Below are positions 48,933 through 58,724 of a stretch of 64,000 nucleotides of DNA, piece by piece (the first letter of the stretch is position 1; every line of letters starts with the position of its first letter). The stretch lies in NCBI RefSeq assembly GCF_000198775.1, contig NC_014722.1:1011518-1075517 (forward strand), written 5' to 3'. This DNA comes from Mycetohabitans rhizoxinica HKI 454 (GTDB taxonomy: Bacteria; Pseudomonadota; Gammaproteobacteria; Burkholderiales; Burkholderiaceae). The notes beneath the pieces are model-generated. The model was not told where the DNA came from. It worked only from the letters and a program-made list of their open reading frames with translations, and searched no databases. The position numbers were made by a program, and so were the translations under genes.

Positions 48933-49168
48933 ACTTTTTTGGCCGTTGGCCACCCCCGGCTGCCGGCGCCATCCGGCACGCCGCACGGCGGCACTGCCCG
49001 CGCTTATCTCGGCGCGTTGGCCGCCGGTGCGGTTAAACTGGCCGGCAACGCGAGTGGGCTGTTCGAGGATGGCGAGGTGCTCGAATGGTCGCTGTGCGTG
49101 CTTGGCGCGATGACGGCCGTGGCCGTGACCGTCTCGCTTGGCTCACATCCTTTTTGCCGGTGAACTCA

Positions 49169-50989
49169 ATGAACGCCCGACAAACCGCCGCCGATCAGGC
49201 GGTCTCCTTCCCCGAGCGGCTAGCGCGGCTGCGCGATGCGATGAAGCGTGCCGATCTGGCCGCGTATATCGTGCCGTCCGCTGATCCGCACTTGTCCGAG
49301 TACCTGCCGCAACGCTGGCAGGGCCGTGCGTGGCTGTCTGGCTTCACTGGCTCGGCGGGTCTGTTGGTCGTGACGTCGGACTTTGCGGGACTGTGGACCG
49401 ACAGCCGTTACTGGGTGCAGGCTGCCGCGGAACTGGCCGACAGCGGCATCGAGTTGATGAGGATTCAGGCGGGGCAGACGCAGCCCCATGTGGACTGGCT
49501 CGCCACGCACCTGGAACCCGGTGCGCAGGTCGGCGTGGATGGCAGCACGCTGGGCCTGGCCGCCGCCCGTGTGTTGCAGGACGCGTTGCAGGCGGCTGGT
49601 GTGCAACTGCGCGCCGACGTGGACCTGCTCGAGCTAATCTGGGACGGCCGACCGACGCTGCCTGGGACGCCGGTGTACGAGCACGATCTTTCCTACGCGC
49701 CCGTGACCCGCGCGCAAAAGCTCGACCAGTTGCGCAGCGCGATGCGCGACAACGGTGCGGATTGGCATTTCGTCTCCACGTTGGATGACATCGCATGGAT
49801 TTTCAACCTGCGCGGCGCCGACGTGAGCTACAACCCGGTCTTTGTCGCGCACGCGTTAATTGGGCCGCAGCACGCGACGCTGTACGTGGCCGACGGCAAG
49901 ATCGACGCGATGTTGCGCGAGCGGTTGGCGCAAGACGGCGTGCGCGTTGCCCCCTACAGGGATGCGCCGGCGGCGCTAGCCGCGATTGAGCCCGATAGCA
50001 CGCTGCTGATCGATCCGCGCCGCGTCACGTATGGGTTGATGCAAGCCGTGCAGCCTGGTGTGAAACTCGTCGAGGCGGTGAATCCGTCGACCTTCGCAAA
50101 GTCGCGCAAGACGCAAGCGGAAGCCGTCCATGTGCGCGCGACGATGGAGCAGGACGGCGCTGCGCTTGCGGAATTTTTTGCGTGGTTTGAACAGGCACTC
50201 GGGCGCGAGCGCCTCACCGAATTGACAATCGACGAAAAGCTTACCGCCGCGCGAGCACGCCGCCCCGGCTTCGTGTCCCTTAGCTTTCCGACGATCGCCG
50301 CGTTCAACGCCAATGGCGCGATGCCGCACTATCGCGCGACGCCGCAGTCGCATGCACTAATCGAGGGCGACGGTCTGCTGTTGATCGACTCCGGCGGCCA
50401 GTATCTGGGCGGCACCACCGATATCACACGCGTTGTGCCGGTGGGCCGGACCCGCGCCGAGCAGCGGCGCGATTTCACGCTGGTGCTCAAGGGCATGATT
50501 GCGTTGTCGCGCACGACGTTTCCGCGGGGCGTGCGCTCGCCGATGCTGGACGCAATCGCACGGGCGCCGATTTGGGACGCATGCATGGACTTTGGACACG
50601 GCACGGGCCATGGGGTCGGCTACTTCCTGAACGTGCATGAAGGACCGCAGGTGATTTCGCACTACGCGCCGGCCGAGTCCTACACGGCGATGGAAAAAGG
50701 CATGATTACGTCGAACGAGCCTGGTATTTACCGTCCCGGCCAGTGGGGCATCCGCATCGAAAACTTGCTGTTGAGCCAGCCGGCGCGCACGAGCGAGTTC
50801 GGTGAGTTCCTCTGCTTTGAGACGTTGACGCTGTGTCCGATCGATACCCGTTGCATCGAGCGGTCGTTGCTGCGTGAAGACGAAGTGGCCTGGCTCAATG
50901 CTTATCACGCGCAAGTGCGTGAGCGGGTCGGCAAGCATCTGAGCAGCGACGCGAAGGCGTGGCTCGAGACCCGCACCGCGGCAATCTAA
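49169..50989 (+). CDS. Xaa-Pro aminopeptidase, M24 family
   Basis: Removes N-terminal residues that precede proline. The 606-residue three-domain form carries the metallopeptidase (about 320-535): the metal ligands appear in LLIDSGGQYLGGTTDITR, GHGTGHGVGYFLNVHEGP and MITSNEPGIY. ATG at 49169; the frame upstream lacks similarity. Divergent from hemA; the roughly 265-base spacer holds no clear gene. Confidence 0.93.
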   Translation: MNARQTAADQAVSFPERLARLRDAMKRADLAAYIVPSADPHLSEYLPQRWQGRAWLSGFTGSAGLLVVTSDFAGLWTDSRYWVQAAAELADSGIELMRIQAGQTQPHVDWLATHLEPGAQVGVDGSTLGLAAARVLQDALQAAGVQLRADVDLLELIWDGRPTLPGTPVYEHDLSYAPVTRAQKLDQLRSAMRDNGADWHFVSTLDDIAWIFNLRGADVSYNPVFVAHALIGPQHATLYVADGKIDAMLRERLAQDGVRVAPYRDAPAALAAIEPDSTLLIDPRRVTYGLMQAVQPGVKLVEAVNPSTFAKSRKTQAEAVHVRATMEQDGAALAEFFAWFEQALGRERLTELTIDEKLTAARARRPGFVSLSFPTIAAFNANGAMPHYRATPQSHALIEGDGLLLIDSGGQYLGGTTDITRVVPVGRTRAEQRRDFTLVLKGMIALSRTTFPRGVRSPMLDAIARAPIWDACMDFGHGTGHGVGYFLNVHEGPQVISHYAPAESYTAMEKGMITSNEPGIYRPGQWGIRIENLLLSQPARTSEFGEFLCFETLTLCPIDTRCIERSLLREDEVAWLNAYHAQVRERVGKHLSSDAKAWLETRTAAI

Positions 50990-51258
50990 CGCTACATCGC
51001 GATTTCCGGGCGTCTGAAGCCGGCCAAGCCGGAACCGCGGATCTTCCGGTTGACCGCGCCGTGTCCCACCCGCATCTGCCGGACATCCAGCTGGGTGAAA
51101 TCGCCTTCATCGACGACAACCAGTACAACGCGCAGGCGGCCGACGCGATTGGCTGGCGCGGCGCGCATCACATGGATGCCGCATCGACGCGCCAACGCCT
51201 GCGCCAATTGGGCAACTGGGGCTGCCGATCTGAGCCGCACAAGCGGCCCGCGATCTGA
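50990..51258 (+). pseudogene. C-terminal scrap of a HAD-like hydrolase
   Basis: Two segments in different frames: SGRLKPAKPEPRIFRLTA, then LGEIAFIDDNQYNAQAADAIGW and MDAASTRQRLRQL up to a TGA. These match motifs III and IV of subfamily IA HAD hydrolases (Lys, then Asp-Asp). The N-terminal half with the nucleophile is missing and a frameshift separates the pieces, so it is not functional. Confidence 0.75.
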
Positions 51259-51260
51259 TG

Positions 51261-52928
51261 TCAACGCGTGATCGGCTTGTACCGCAGCCGCTTCGGTGCG
51301 GCTGCCTCGTCGCCAAGCCGTGCTCGCTTGTCGGCTTCATATTCCTGGTAGTTGCCATTGAAGAACACCACCTGCGAGTCGCCTTCAAACGCGAGGATGT
51401 GCGTGGCAATCCGGTCCAGGAACCAGCGGTCGTGCGAAATCACCATCACTGATCCCGCGAATTCGAGCAGCGCATCCTCGAGCGCGCGCAACGTTTCGAC
51501 GTCCAGGTCGTTTGACGGTTCGTCTAGCAGCAGCACGTTACCCCCGGCGATCAGCGTCTTGGCCATGTGCAGCCGTCCGCGTTCGCCTCCTGACAGGTTC
51601 CCGACCTGCTTTTGCTGATCGGCGCCGCGGAAATTGAAGCGGCCGATGTACGCACGCGATGGCGTTTCGTAGCGGCCGACCGTCAGCACGTCCGCGCCGC
51701 CGGAAATTTCCTCGAACACCGTTTTGTCGGCGGCCAGCGCATCACGGCTTTGGTCCACATAGGCGAGCTTGACCGTGGGTCCGAGTTTGACGGTGCCGCA
51801 GTCCGGTTGCTCGCGGCCCGTGATCATCCGGAACAGCGTCGACTTGCCCGCACCGTTCGGCCCGATGATGCCGACGATCGCGCCGGGTGGTACCGAAAAG
51901 CTTAGATTGTCGATCAGTAGGCGGTCGCCGAAGCTTTTGCTGACGTTCTGAAATTCGATGACTTCGTTGCCGAGACGCTCGCCCACCGGGATGAAGATCT
52001 CCTGCGTCTCGTTGCGCTTCTGGTATTCGACGCTGTTCAATTCTTCGAAGCGGGCGATACGCGCCTTGGACTTGGCCTGGCGGCCCTTCGGATTCTGGCG
52101 TACCCACTCCAGTTCCTTATGAATTGCCTTCTGACGAGCGGACTCCGCCGCCTCTTCCTGCTTCAGGCGAGTTTCCTTCTGGTCCAGCCAACTGCTGTAA
52201 TTGCCTTTCCACGGGATGCCGTGGCCCCGGTCCAACTCCAGAATCCACTCCGCTGCGTTATCCAGGAAGTAGCGATCGTGCGTGACGGCCACGACCGTGC
52301 CCGAGAAGCGCACCAGGAATTGTTCGAGCCACTCGACCGATTCCGCGTCGAGGTGGTTCGTCGGCTCGTCGAGCAGCAGCATGTCGGGCTTTTGCAGCAG
52401 CAGCTTGCACAGCGCGACACGGCGTTTCTCGCCGCCGGATAAGTGCTCGATCCGGGCGTCCCATGGTGGCAGTCGCAGCGCGTCGGCTGCCACCTCGAGT
52501 TGCTGCTCAGCGCTACCGCCTTCGGCGGTGGCCAGGATCGCCTCGTACTTGGCCTGGTCAGCGGCTAGCGCGTCGAAGTCGGCGTCCGGCTCCGCATAGG
52601 CCGCGTAGATTTCATCAAGCCGCTGCTGCGCGTGGAACAGCTCGCCAAGGCCTTCCTCGACCGCTTGCTTGACCGTGTGCTGCGGGTTGAGTTGTGGCTC
52701 CTGTGGCAGGTAGCCGATCTGGATGTTGGACATCGGGGTTGCGTCACCCTCGATGTCCTTGTCCAATCCGGCCATGATTTTCAGCAAGGTCGATTTGCCC
52801 GAGCCATTCAGGCCGAGCACACCGATCTTCGCGCCGGGAAAGAACGACAGCGAGATGTCCTTCAGGATATGTCGCTTGGGCGGCACGATCTTGCCGACCC
52901 GGTTCATGGTAAAGACGTATTGAGCCAT
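51261..52928 (-). CDS. ettA: Energy-dependent translational throttle protein EttA
   Basis: ABC-F ATPase that binds the ribosomal E site and gates early elongation according to ATP/ADP. It has 555 residues, two ABC domains: Walker A GLNGSGKST (39-47) and GPNGAGKST, signatures LSGGEKRR and LSGGERGR, separated by the charged linker typical of ABC-F. No membrane segments. ATG at 52928 (MAQYVFTMNRV). Confidence 0.95.
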   Translation of the reverse strand: MAQYVFTMNRVGKIVPPKRHILKDISLSFFPGAKIGVLGLNGSGKSTLLKIMAGLDKDIEGDATPMSNIQIGYLPQEPQLNPQHTVKQAVEEGLGELFHAQQRLDEIYAAYAEPDADFDALAADQAKYEAILATAEGGSAEQQLEVAADALRLPPWDARIEHLSGGEKRRVALCKLLLQKPDMLLLDEPTNHLDAESVEWLEQFLVRFSGTVVAVTHDRYFLDNAAEWILELDRGHGIPWKGNYSSWLDQKETRLKQEEAAESARQKAIHKELEWVRQNPKGRQAKSKARIARFEELNSVEYQKRNETQEIFIPVGERLGNEVIEFQNVSKSFGDRLLIDNLSFSVPPGAIVGIIGPNGAGKSTLFRMITGREQPDCGTVKLGPTVKLAYVDQSRDALAADKTVFEEISGGADVLTVGRYETPSRAYIGRFNFRGADQQKQVGNLSGGERGRLHMAKTLIAGGNVLLLDEPSNDLDVETLRALEDALLEFAGSVMVISHDRWFLDRIATHILAFEGDSQVVFFNGNYQEYEADKRARLGDEAAAPKRLRYKPITR

Positions 52929-53142
52929 TGGGTTTGCGTAACGGAGACGAAGCTGGAGGGGGCAGCTTGGCACGGGCGCAAAGCGCGTGCGCGGCTGCCT
53001 AAAACCACTATTGTACGGCTCCGGGCGCCGATGGCAGGTCGCATTGGCCGTGTGGTGGCTTGGCCGACGTGCGAGCGGTGCTATAGAATGAGGCGGCGCG
53101 ACACCGCCCGCTCGTGGCCACCGCATGCTAAATTGCCGTAGT

Positions 53143-53171
53143 TTGCAGTTGTATTGCGCTGCTGCTACGAT
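53143..53171 (+). promoter_or_regulatory. Putative promoter of the ABC exporter gene
   Basis: TTGCAG (53143-53148), 17-base spacer, TACGAT (53166-53171). It predicts a leader of about 255 bases before the ATG at 53435. Confidence 0.5.
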
Positions 53172-53237
53172 CCGGTTTCGGGCATGTCCCACTTTTCTTT
53201 CCTGTTCTGATCAACCGACACCGAGGGAGGCGCAGTG

Positions 53238-53288
53238 ATGTTGATACCGCAGATCGCCGTCCCACGCGTGGCGCTACAGCACCGTTAG
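53238..53288 (+). CDS. Possible 16-residue leader peptide
   Basis: A short frame MLIPQIAVPRVALQHR preceded by a strong GGGAGG site, inside the predicted leader of the ABC exporter. It may be a regulatory leader peptide, the stump of a lost gene, or chance. The rest of 52929-53434 shows nothing else I can name. Confidence 0.25.
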   Translation: MLIPQIAVPRVALQHR

Positions 53289-53434
53289 GCGCTGCCGGCG
53301 CGGGTTGCCGAGCACCCGCGCGGTTTCCCGACAGATCCGCTGCTTGTCGCCGGTTTTATCCGGCCCGCATCGTCTGTCCGTTTCTGTTTCTCTCTTGGGC
53401 AGTCCTGCGACCAGCGAGTCGCGGGCCGTGGCAA

Positions 53435-55327
53435 ATGGTTCGAAAAAAAATCAACTTTGGCGGACAAGCCTTCAAGGCTGTCCTCGGTTTCACCTTTTCG
53501 CATTGGGGTAAGCAGCCCTGGCGGATCGCGGCGATCGCATCACTGGCGTTGTTGTCAGCGCTCGCCGATGTGCTGACGCCGCTTTATGCGGGACGCCTGA
53601 TCGACGCGCTTACCACCAGCGCGAGCGGCGCCGCCGGCAAGCAGGCCGCATGGCGCGCGGCGGTTTCGGCCTTCTGGACCCTGGCGGCGCTAGGGTTGGG
53701 TGGCATGTTGATGCGCCAGTTTGGTTTCCTGAACATCATCGTGCTCACGCTAAAGATGATGAGCGAGATTGCGTCCAGCGCGTTCTATCGCGTGCAGCGT
53801 TTCTCCGCCGACTGGCATGCAAACAGCTTTGCCGGCTCGACGGTGCGCAAGGTCACGCGCGGTATGTGGGCGCTGGACCTGCTTAACGACACGTTGCTGA
53901 TCGCGCTGCTGCCGTCGCTGGTCATGCTCGTCGGTGCCACCGTGCTGCTCGGCGTGCAGTGGCCGGTGATGGGCATCGTGGTTGGCATCGGATCAATTGT
54001 GTATGTCGCGGTCACTGTGGTGCTATCGCTTGGTTACGTGGCGCCGGCCGCGCGGCTGGGGAATGCGTGGGACACGCGGATGGGCGGCGCGTTGGCCGAC
54101 GCGGTCAGCTGCAACGCTGTGGTGAAGGCGTTCGGTGCCGAACAGCGCGAGGACGCGCGCCTTGCCCGTGTAATCGTCAAGTGGCGACAACGCACGCGCC
54201 GTACTTGGATCCGCGGTACGCTCAACGGTGGCGTGCAGGGTGGCATGCTGGTCGCGATGCAGGCTGCGATTCTCGGGGTGGCCCTGCTGCTGTGGGTTCG
54301 CGACTTGGCCAGCGTGGGCGACATCACCTTTGCGCTGACCCTGTTCTTCATGTTGCAGGGGTATCTGCGCGAAGTGGGCATGCACATCCGCAACCTGCAG
54401 CGTTCAGTCAACGACATGGAGGAACTGGTGTCGTTGCAGGCGCAGCCCTTGGGTATCGACGACAAACCGGGCGCGGGGCGTATCGTGATCCGCCGGGGCG
54501 AGATCTGCTTCGAGCACGTGACGTTCCGATACGGCGCTCACACAACACCGCTGTATGAGGATTTCTCTGTGCGCATCGCCCCCGGCGAGCGTGTCGGCCT
54601 GGTCGGCCATTCAGGCTCGGGCAAGACGACGTTCATTAAGCTGATCCAGCGGCTGCACGACGTAAGCAGCGGGCAGATCATGATCGACGGGCAGAACATC
54701 GCCGACGTCCAGCAGGCGTCGCTGCGCAGCCAGATCGCGATCGTGCAGCAGGAGCCCCTGCTGTTCCATCGCTCGCTGGCCGAAAACATCGCGTATGCGA
54801 AGCCCGGCGCAAGCCGCGCGGAAATTGAGCGGGCGGCGAAGCTGGCCAGCGCTCACGACTTCATCACCGCGCTGCCCGACGGCTACGAGACGTTGGTTGG
54901 CGAGCGGGGCGTCAAACTGTCCGGCGGCGAGCGCCAGCGGGTGGCGATCGCGCGTGCCTTCCTCGCCGACGCGCCGATCCTCATCCTGGACGAGGCGACC
55001 TCTAGCCTGGACAGCGAGAGCGAGGTGCTGATCCAGCGGGCGATGGAGCGACTGATGATGGGGCGCACAACGCTGGTCGTCGCGCACCGTCTGTCGACGG
55101 TCCGAGCACTGGACCGGCTGCTCGTGATGGATAAGGGGCGGATTGTCGAGGAAGGCAGCCACGATGAATTGATTCGCGTGGAGGGCGGCTTCTACCGGCG
55201 GTTGTTCGAGCGCCAGGCGCTGGCGTTGACGCGAGGAGGGGACGCCACTGGTGCGGCGGTGGGGCGCCGGCAGGCCTCGGCCGCCGGCGTGCCGGATGCC
55301 GAGGTGTCGCTGCCGTTGCCTGAGTAG
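53435..55327 (+). CDS. ABC exporter, fused membrane and ATPase domains
   Basis: A 630-residue half-transporter of the MsbA/lipid-drug exporter type: six membrane helices (about 30-320), then an ATPase domain with Walker A GHSGSGKTT (about 391-399), signature KLSGGERQR (near 494), Walker B ILILDEATSSLD and the H-loop VVAHRLST. It functions as a homodimer in the inner membrane. The last 45 residues are variable. Substrate unknown; the helical core with VMNDMEEL-like linkers is typical of broad exporters. Confidence 0.9.
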   Translation: MVRKKINFGGQAFKAVLGFTFSHWGKQPWRIAAIASLALLSALADVLTPLYAGRLIDALTTSASGAAGKQAAWRAAVSAFWTLAALGLGGMLMRQFGFLNIIVLTLKMMSEIASSAFYRVQRFSADWHANSFAGSTVRKVTRGMWALDLLNDTLLIALLPSLVMLVGATVLLGVQWPVMGIVVGIGSIVYVAVTVVLSLGYVAPAARLGNAWDTRMGGALADAVSCNAVVKAFGAEQREDARLARVIVKWRQRTRRTWIRGTLNGGVQGGMLVAMQAAILGVALLLWVRDLASVGDITFALTLFFMLQGYLREVGMHIRNLQRSVNDMEELVSLQAQPLGIDDKPGAGRIVIRRGEICFEHVTFRYGAHTTPLYEDFSVRIAPGERVGLVGHSGSGKTTFIKLIQRLHDVSSGQIMIDGQNIADVQQASLRSQIAIVQQEPLLFHRSLAENIAYAKPGASRAEIERAAKLASAHDFITALPDGYETLVGERGVKLSGGERQRVAIARAFLADAPILILDEATSSLDSESEVLIQRAMERLMMGRTTLVVAHRLSTVRALDRLLVMDKGRIVEEGSHDELIRVEGGFYRRLFERQALALTRGGDATGAAVGRRQASAAGVPDAEVSLPLPE

Positions 55328-55630
55328 CGGGGCAGGGACCACAATGCACGGACATGGCCGTGGGTGACGCGCGCAGCTTGCCGCGGTGCAATGTCGGGTA
55401 CTGCGGTGGCAGTGGAGGTGGCGATGCGTGAGTCACGAAGCGAGCCGCGGACATCTCGCCATTGACGACGGGACTGTTCCGTTCGCGTGTGCCCGCCATG
55501 GGCGGGGCTGGCACGGCGGGCGTTCAATGATGTCGGCGGTGCGTGGCCGGCGTCCGACCAGCGGCATGGTGTTGTGAAACGCAGCGCTACTGGAGCGCGC
55601 GCCGGCAACAGCGCGTTAGACGTTGAACAG
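55328..55630. other. Spacer between convergent genes, with a 15-bp duplication
   Basis: No gene recognised. The 15 bases ending ychF (55631-55645) are repeated immediately outside it (55616-55630), a tandem duplication of the gene's 3' end including the stop codon. Confidence 0.55.
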
Positions 55631-56725
55631 TTAGACGTTGAACAAGAAGTTCATCACATCTCCATCCTGGACCACGTACTCCTTGCCTTCGGCCCGCATC
55701 TTGCCCGCTTCCTTCGCGCCTTGCTCGCCTTTGTAGACGATGTAGTCATCGTACGAGATCGTCTGAGCGCGGATGAAACCGCGCTCGAAATCCGTATGGA
55801 TGACACCGGCCGCTTGTGGCGCCGTATCGCCGACGTGGATGGTCCACGCGCGGACTTCCTTGACGCCGGCGGTGAAGTACGTCTGTAGCCCCAGTAGTCT
55901 GAAGCCTGCCCGAATCACGCGATTCAGCCCAGGCTCATCCATGCCCATGTCGGACAGGAAAATGCCTTTTTCATCGTCCGGCAACTCGGCGATTTCCGCC
56001 TCGATGGCGGCGCACACGGCGACGACCGGCGAGCCTTCTTGCGCTGCGTAGCCACGCACCGCATCGAGGTACGGATTGTTCTCGAAGCCGTCCTCTCGCA
56101 CGTTGGCTACGTACATCGTCGGCTTCGCAGTAATCAGGCAGAACGGCTTGATCAACGCGCGCTCGTCGTCGGACAGATCCATCGCACGGACCGGGCGTGC
56201 CTGGTCCAGTTGTGCACGCACCTTGTCCAACACGGCGGCTAGCTTGACCGCTTCCTTGTCATTGCCCGATTTTGCTGCCTTTGAATAGCGTGCGAGCGCC
56301 TTCTCGACGGTCGCCAGGTCGGCCAGCGCCAACTCAGTATGGATCACTTCGATGTCCGCGAGCGGGTCCACCTTGCCGGCGACGTGAATCACGTTGTCGT
56401 CGTCGAAGCAGCGAACCACGTGCGTGATCGCGTCCGTTTCGCGGATGTTGGCGAGGAACTGATTACCCAGGCCTTCGCCCTTGCTCGCCCCAGCGACGAG
56501 CCCGGCGATATCGACGAACTCGACGACTGCCGGAAGCACGCGCTCAGGCTTGACGATCTGGGCCAAAGCGTCGAGCCGCGAATCCGGCACCTCGACCACG
56601 CCGACATTCGGCTCGATCGTGCAAAACGGATAGTTCTCGGCGGCGATGCCCGCCTTGGTCAGCGCGTTGAAGAGCGTGGACTTGCCGACGTTGGGCAAGC
56701 CGACGATGCCGCATTTGAGGCTCAT
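55631..56725 (-). CDS. ychF: Ribosome-associated ATPase YchF (OBG family)
   Basis: A 364-residue OBG-family P-loop protein that prefers ATP and is linked to translation and oxidative-stress control. Visible: [18 protein letters not shown] (8-25), [17 protein letters not shown], and the C-terminal TGS domain ending [24 protein letters not shown] at 56725. Confidence 0.95.
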   Translation of the reverse strand: MSLKCGIVGLPNVGKSTLFNALTKAGIAAENYPFCTIEPNVGVVEVPDSRLDALAQIVKPERVLPAVVEFVDIAGLVAGASKGEGLGNQFLANIRETDAITHVVRCFDDDNVIHVAGKVDPLADIEVIHTELALADLATVEKALARYSKAAKSGNDKEAVKLAAVLDKVRAQLDQARPVRAMDLSDDERALIKPFCLITAKPTMYVANVREDGFENNPYLDAVRGYAAQEGSPVVAVCAAIEAEIAELPDDEKGIFLSDMGMDEPGLNRVIRAGFRLLGLQTYFTAGVKEVRAWTIHVGDTAPQAAGVIHTDFERGFIRAQTISYDDYIVYKGEQGAKEAGKMRAEGKEYVVQDGDVMNFLFNV

Positions 56726-57157
56726 GGAAAACCTTTTTGGATCAACTGTTTGCGGCTAGTTGCCGTGTCATTTGCGATCCCGGTCGCTGGGTCGCGGCAG
56801 CCGCAGGATGCATTCGGGGGGCGAGACAAGCCGGACGAACGTGCTCATTTGACGCGCGATTCCGTACTGGCTCGGTACTCTAAAGATACTAATTGTAGCG
56901 CGTTTGGACACCGTAATTGGCAACGCGTTTAGCCCCCTAGAATCACGCTGGCAGCAGTCGTTCCGTGCGAGCCACGATAATGGAAGGTTCTATCTCCTTG
57001 TTCCGTCCGGGCCGCTGGTCGGGGTAATGCTTGGAGGCGCAGCCCGGGAGCGGGCGCTGATCGACGGGGATTGGGCATTCGAATCCTGCACAGGGTGATC
57101 CCCGCGTGGCGGCACGTTCGCGAGGAGTACCCTGAATCTAACGAGCCTGCGACTGTA
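56726..57157. other. Spacer without recognisable gene
   Basis: 432 bases between the ychF start and the end of the Ser-rich gene. No frame gives a familiar protein; presumably it holds the ychF promoter and the terminator region of the neighbour. No T-tract hairpin is obvious. Confidence 0.4.
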
Positions 57158-58435
57158 TCAGGCGGTTGCGGACTGGTGGGCGGTGCTAGACTTCTGTCGC
57201 CGGAGGCTGAACTTTCGCTTTAAATTTTTCATTCCTTCAATAGTCCGGGTGCTAAGCGTCGATTTGGTGGATTTATTGCTCTTAATAGTGGCGTTCGTCC
57301 TCGTATCGACTTTTTCCAGTTTGAAAGGGCTGTGTCCAGTATCAACCTGCGTGGCTTGCGCGATCTGCGTGAGGCGAAGCTTGCCGAATAATCGCTTGAG
57401 CCTGCCCGGCCGCTTAGCAGTGGGGAGCGGCGTCGGGTTCCATGGCTCGTAGGACCTATGCTCCATTGAAGATCTTATGCTTTCGGCGTGCAGTGACTGC
57501 GGCGGCTCGGGCAGTTCCGGCGTGGACAATGTTGGCGACGGGTTCGGACTCCTCGCTTTAATCGATGTACTCTTTATCTCATTGCTGGCTTCTTTAAGAT
57601 CTGCAAGTTCTTTTTTTAGTTTCTCTATTACTTCCTTCTGTTTTTGTATCTCTGTACGCAGATTGGGCGAAAATGGTTCCGCTTCGCTGTGCTGCTCCAC
57701 CACCTTGATTTTGTTGCGAGTGTCCTGACCTCCGGCACTTGCTTGCGAGGATTTGAATAGCTGGGGAGGCGTATTGAGGCGGAACATATTTTTTGTCGCA
57801 GCCTCAAATTTATCCTTGTCTATGCCAGAAATTAACCGTTTCTTTTGTGAGGAGGGGGGGACGGTTTGCTGCAAGCGCGTGTCGGAAATGCCGGACTGCT
57901 CGTCCTTTTTGATGGGACTGTCGGCGCGCGGATCCTGCGCAGCCTCGGCAGCACGATGAAGATCTTGTTGGACCGAAATGGGACGGAGGCTAACGATACT
58001 GTCGCTGGTAGCGATATTTTCGTCATCGGCGTCCCATTCGCTCCCACTGGAGCTTGCGGGTGACGCTGCATTAGCGTTGCCTCTCAAGTTGACAGGCGCA
58101 TATTGCTTGGTAGCGATATGTGTGTCCAATATGGAGGAGGATTCTGAGCTGGAATCGGATCCCAAATTCGATCTTCGTTTTTTTAGCTCAAACGCAATTC
58201 GTACGGCCATTTCGGAGGGCTTGGCAGGTGTGTTCGCGCTTGAGGGGCCGGTTGATTTATTGGCCCATTGTTGATTGTCAGTTGCACCAAAGCGTCCTAT
58301 TGCTGATGAGCTGTTATGAATCGTCGATTGCATACTGCTAGGCTGCCAAATTTGAAGGAATTCGAACCTTAGCGACTTTGATCTAAATATGAATTGGGTT
58401 GCGCGATTCGGAGTCAGTGGATGCGAAGTCGACAT
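57158..58435 (-). CDS. Ser/Thr-rich coiled-coil protein, effector candidate
   Basis: 425 residues, not recognised. The first 150 residues are rich in Ser, Thr, Asn and Gln with few hydrophobic stretches and no signal peptide, as in many type III secreted proteins. A heptad-type coiled coil covers about 258-290 (EIQKQKEVIEKLKKELADL). Basic clusters KRPGRLKRLFGKLR (341-354) and KNLKRKFSLRRQK (403-415) look like nuclear-targeting signals. Base composition is visibly more AT-rich than the flanks and its upstream region is the most AT-rich in the window. The ATG at 58333 is an alternative start. Gene reality is likely; function is speculation. Confidence 0.65.
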   Translation of the reverse strand: MSTSHPLTPNRATQFIFRSKSLRFEFLQIWQPSSMQSTIHNSSSAIGRFGATDNQQWANKSTGPSSANTPAKPSEMAVRIAFELKKRRSNLGSDSSSESSSILDTHIATKQYAPVNLRGNANAASPASSSGSEWDADDENIATSDSIVSLRPISVQQDLHRAAEAAQDPRADSPIKKDEQSGISDTRLQQTVPPSSQKKRLISGIDKDKFEAATKNMFRLNTPPQLFKSSQASAGGQDTRNKIKVVEQHSEAEPFSPNLRTEIQKQKEVIEKLKKELADLKEASNEIKSTSIKARSPNPSPTLSTPELPEPPQSLHAESIRSSMEHRSYEPWNPTPLPTAKRPGRLKRLFGKLRLTQIAQATQVDTGHSPFKLEKVDTRTNATIKSNKSTKSTLSTRTIEGMKNLKRKFSLRRQKSSTAHQSATA

Positions 58436-58712
58436 CTCAATGTGTTGAAGGCTTTTTTGAAAAAAGACGCTAAATAAATAAAAAAAGACACCAGTAACCG
58501 CGTACTGTTTTTAACGTGAACAAGTGATGACACGGTAAGGCATGTTACTCAAGCCCTGACACACCGGGAAAGCGATGCGGACCGCTCACCAACGTTGCCG
58601 CTGCGCCCCACTGCCCCGGCTGCGCCGGCACAAACGCTGCGTGTTTCGAACCGGCGTGAATGGTGACCCGCTTGTGAGGCATTTCACGCCAAAGGGGCAT
58701 GGCCCCGACCGC

Positions 58713-58718
58713 TATAAT
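58713..58718 (+). promoter_or_regulatory. -10 box seven bases before a start codon
   Basis: TATAAT (58713-58718) ends six bases before the ATG at 58725. If used, transcription would start at or next to the start codon, making the mRNA leaderless. There is no clear -35. Confidence 0.4.
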
Positions 58719-58724
58719 GTGCCA

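Noticed and set aside
48939..49163. 74-codon plus-strand frame between hemA and the aminopeptidase gene
   Set aside because: Contains a hydrophobic stretch but overlaps the hemA promoter region and has no ribosome site; not supported.
58363..58386. TTAG-N16-TTCG on the minus strand near the start of the Ser-rich gene, hrpII-like
   Set aside because: One mismatch, and only 29 bases from the alternative start codon at 58333, leaving no room for a -10 and leader; it lies inside the frame if the 58435 start is used.
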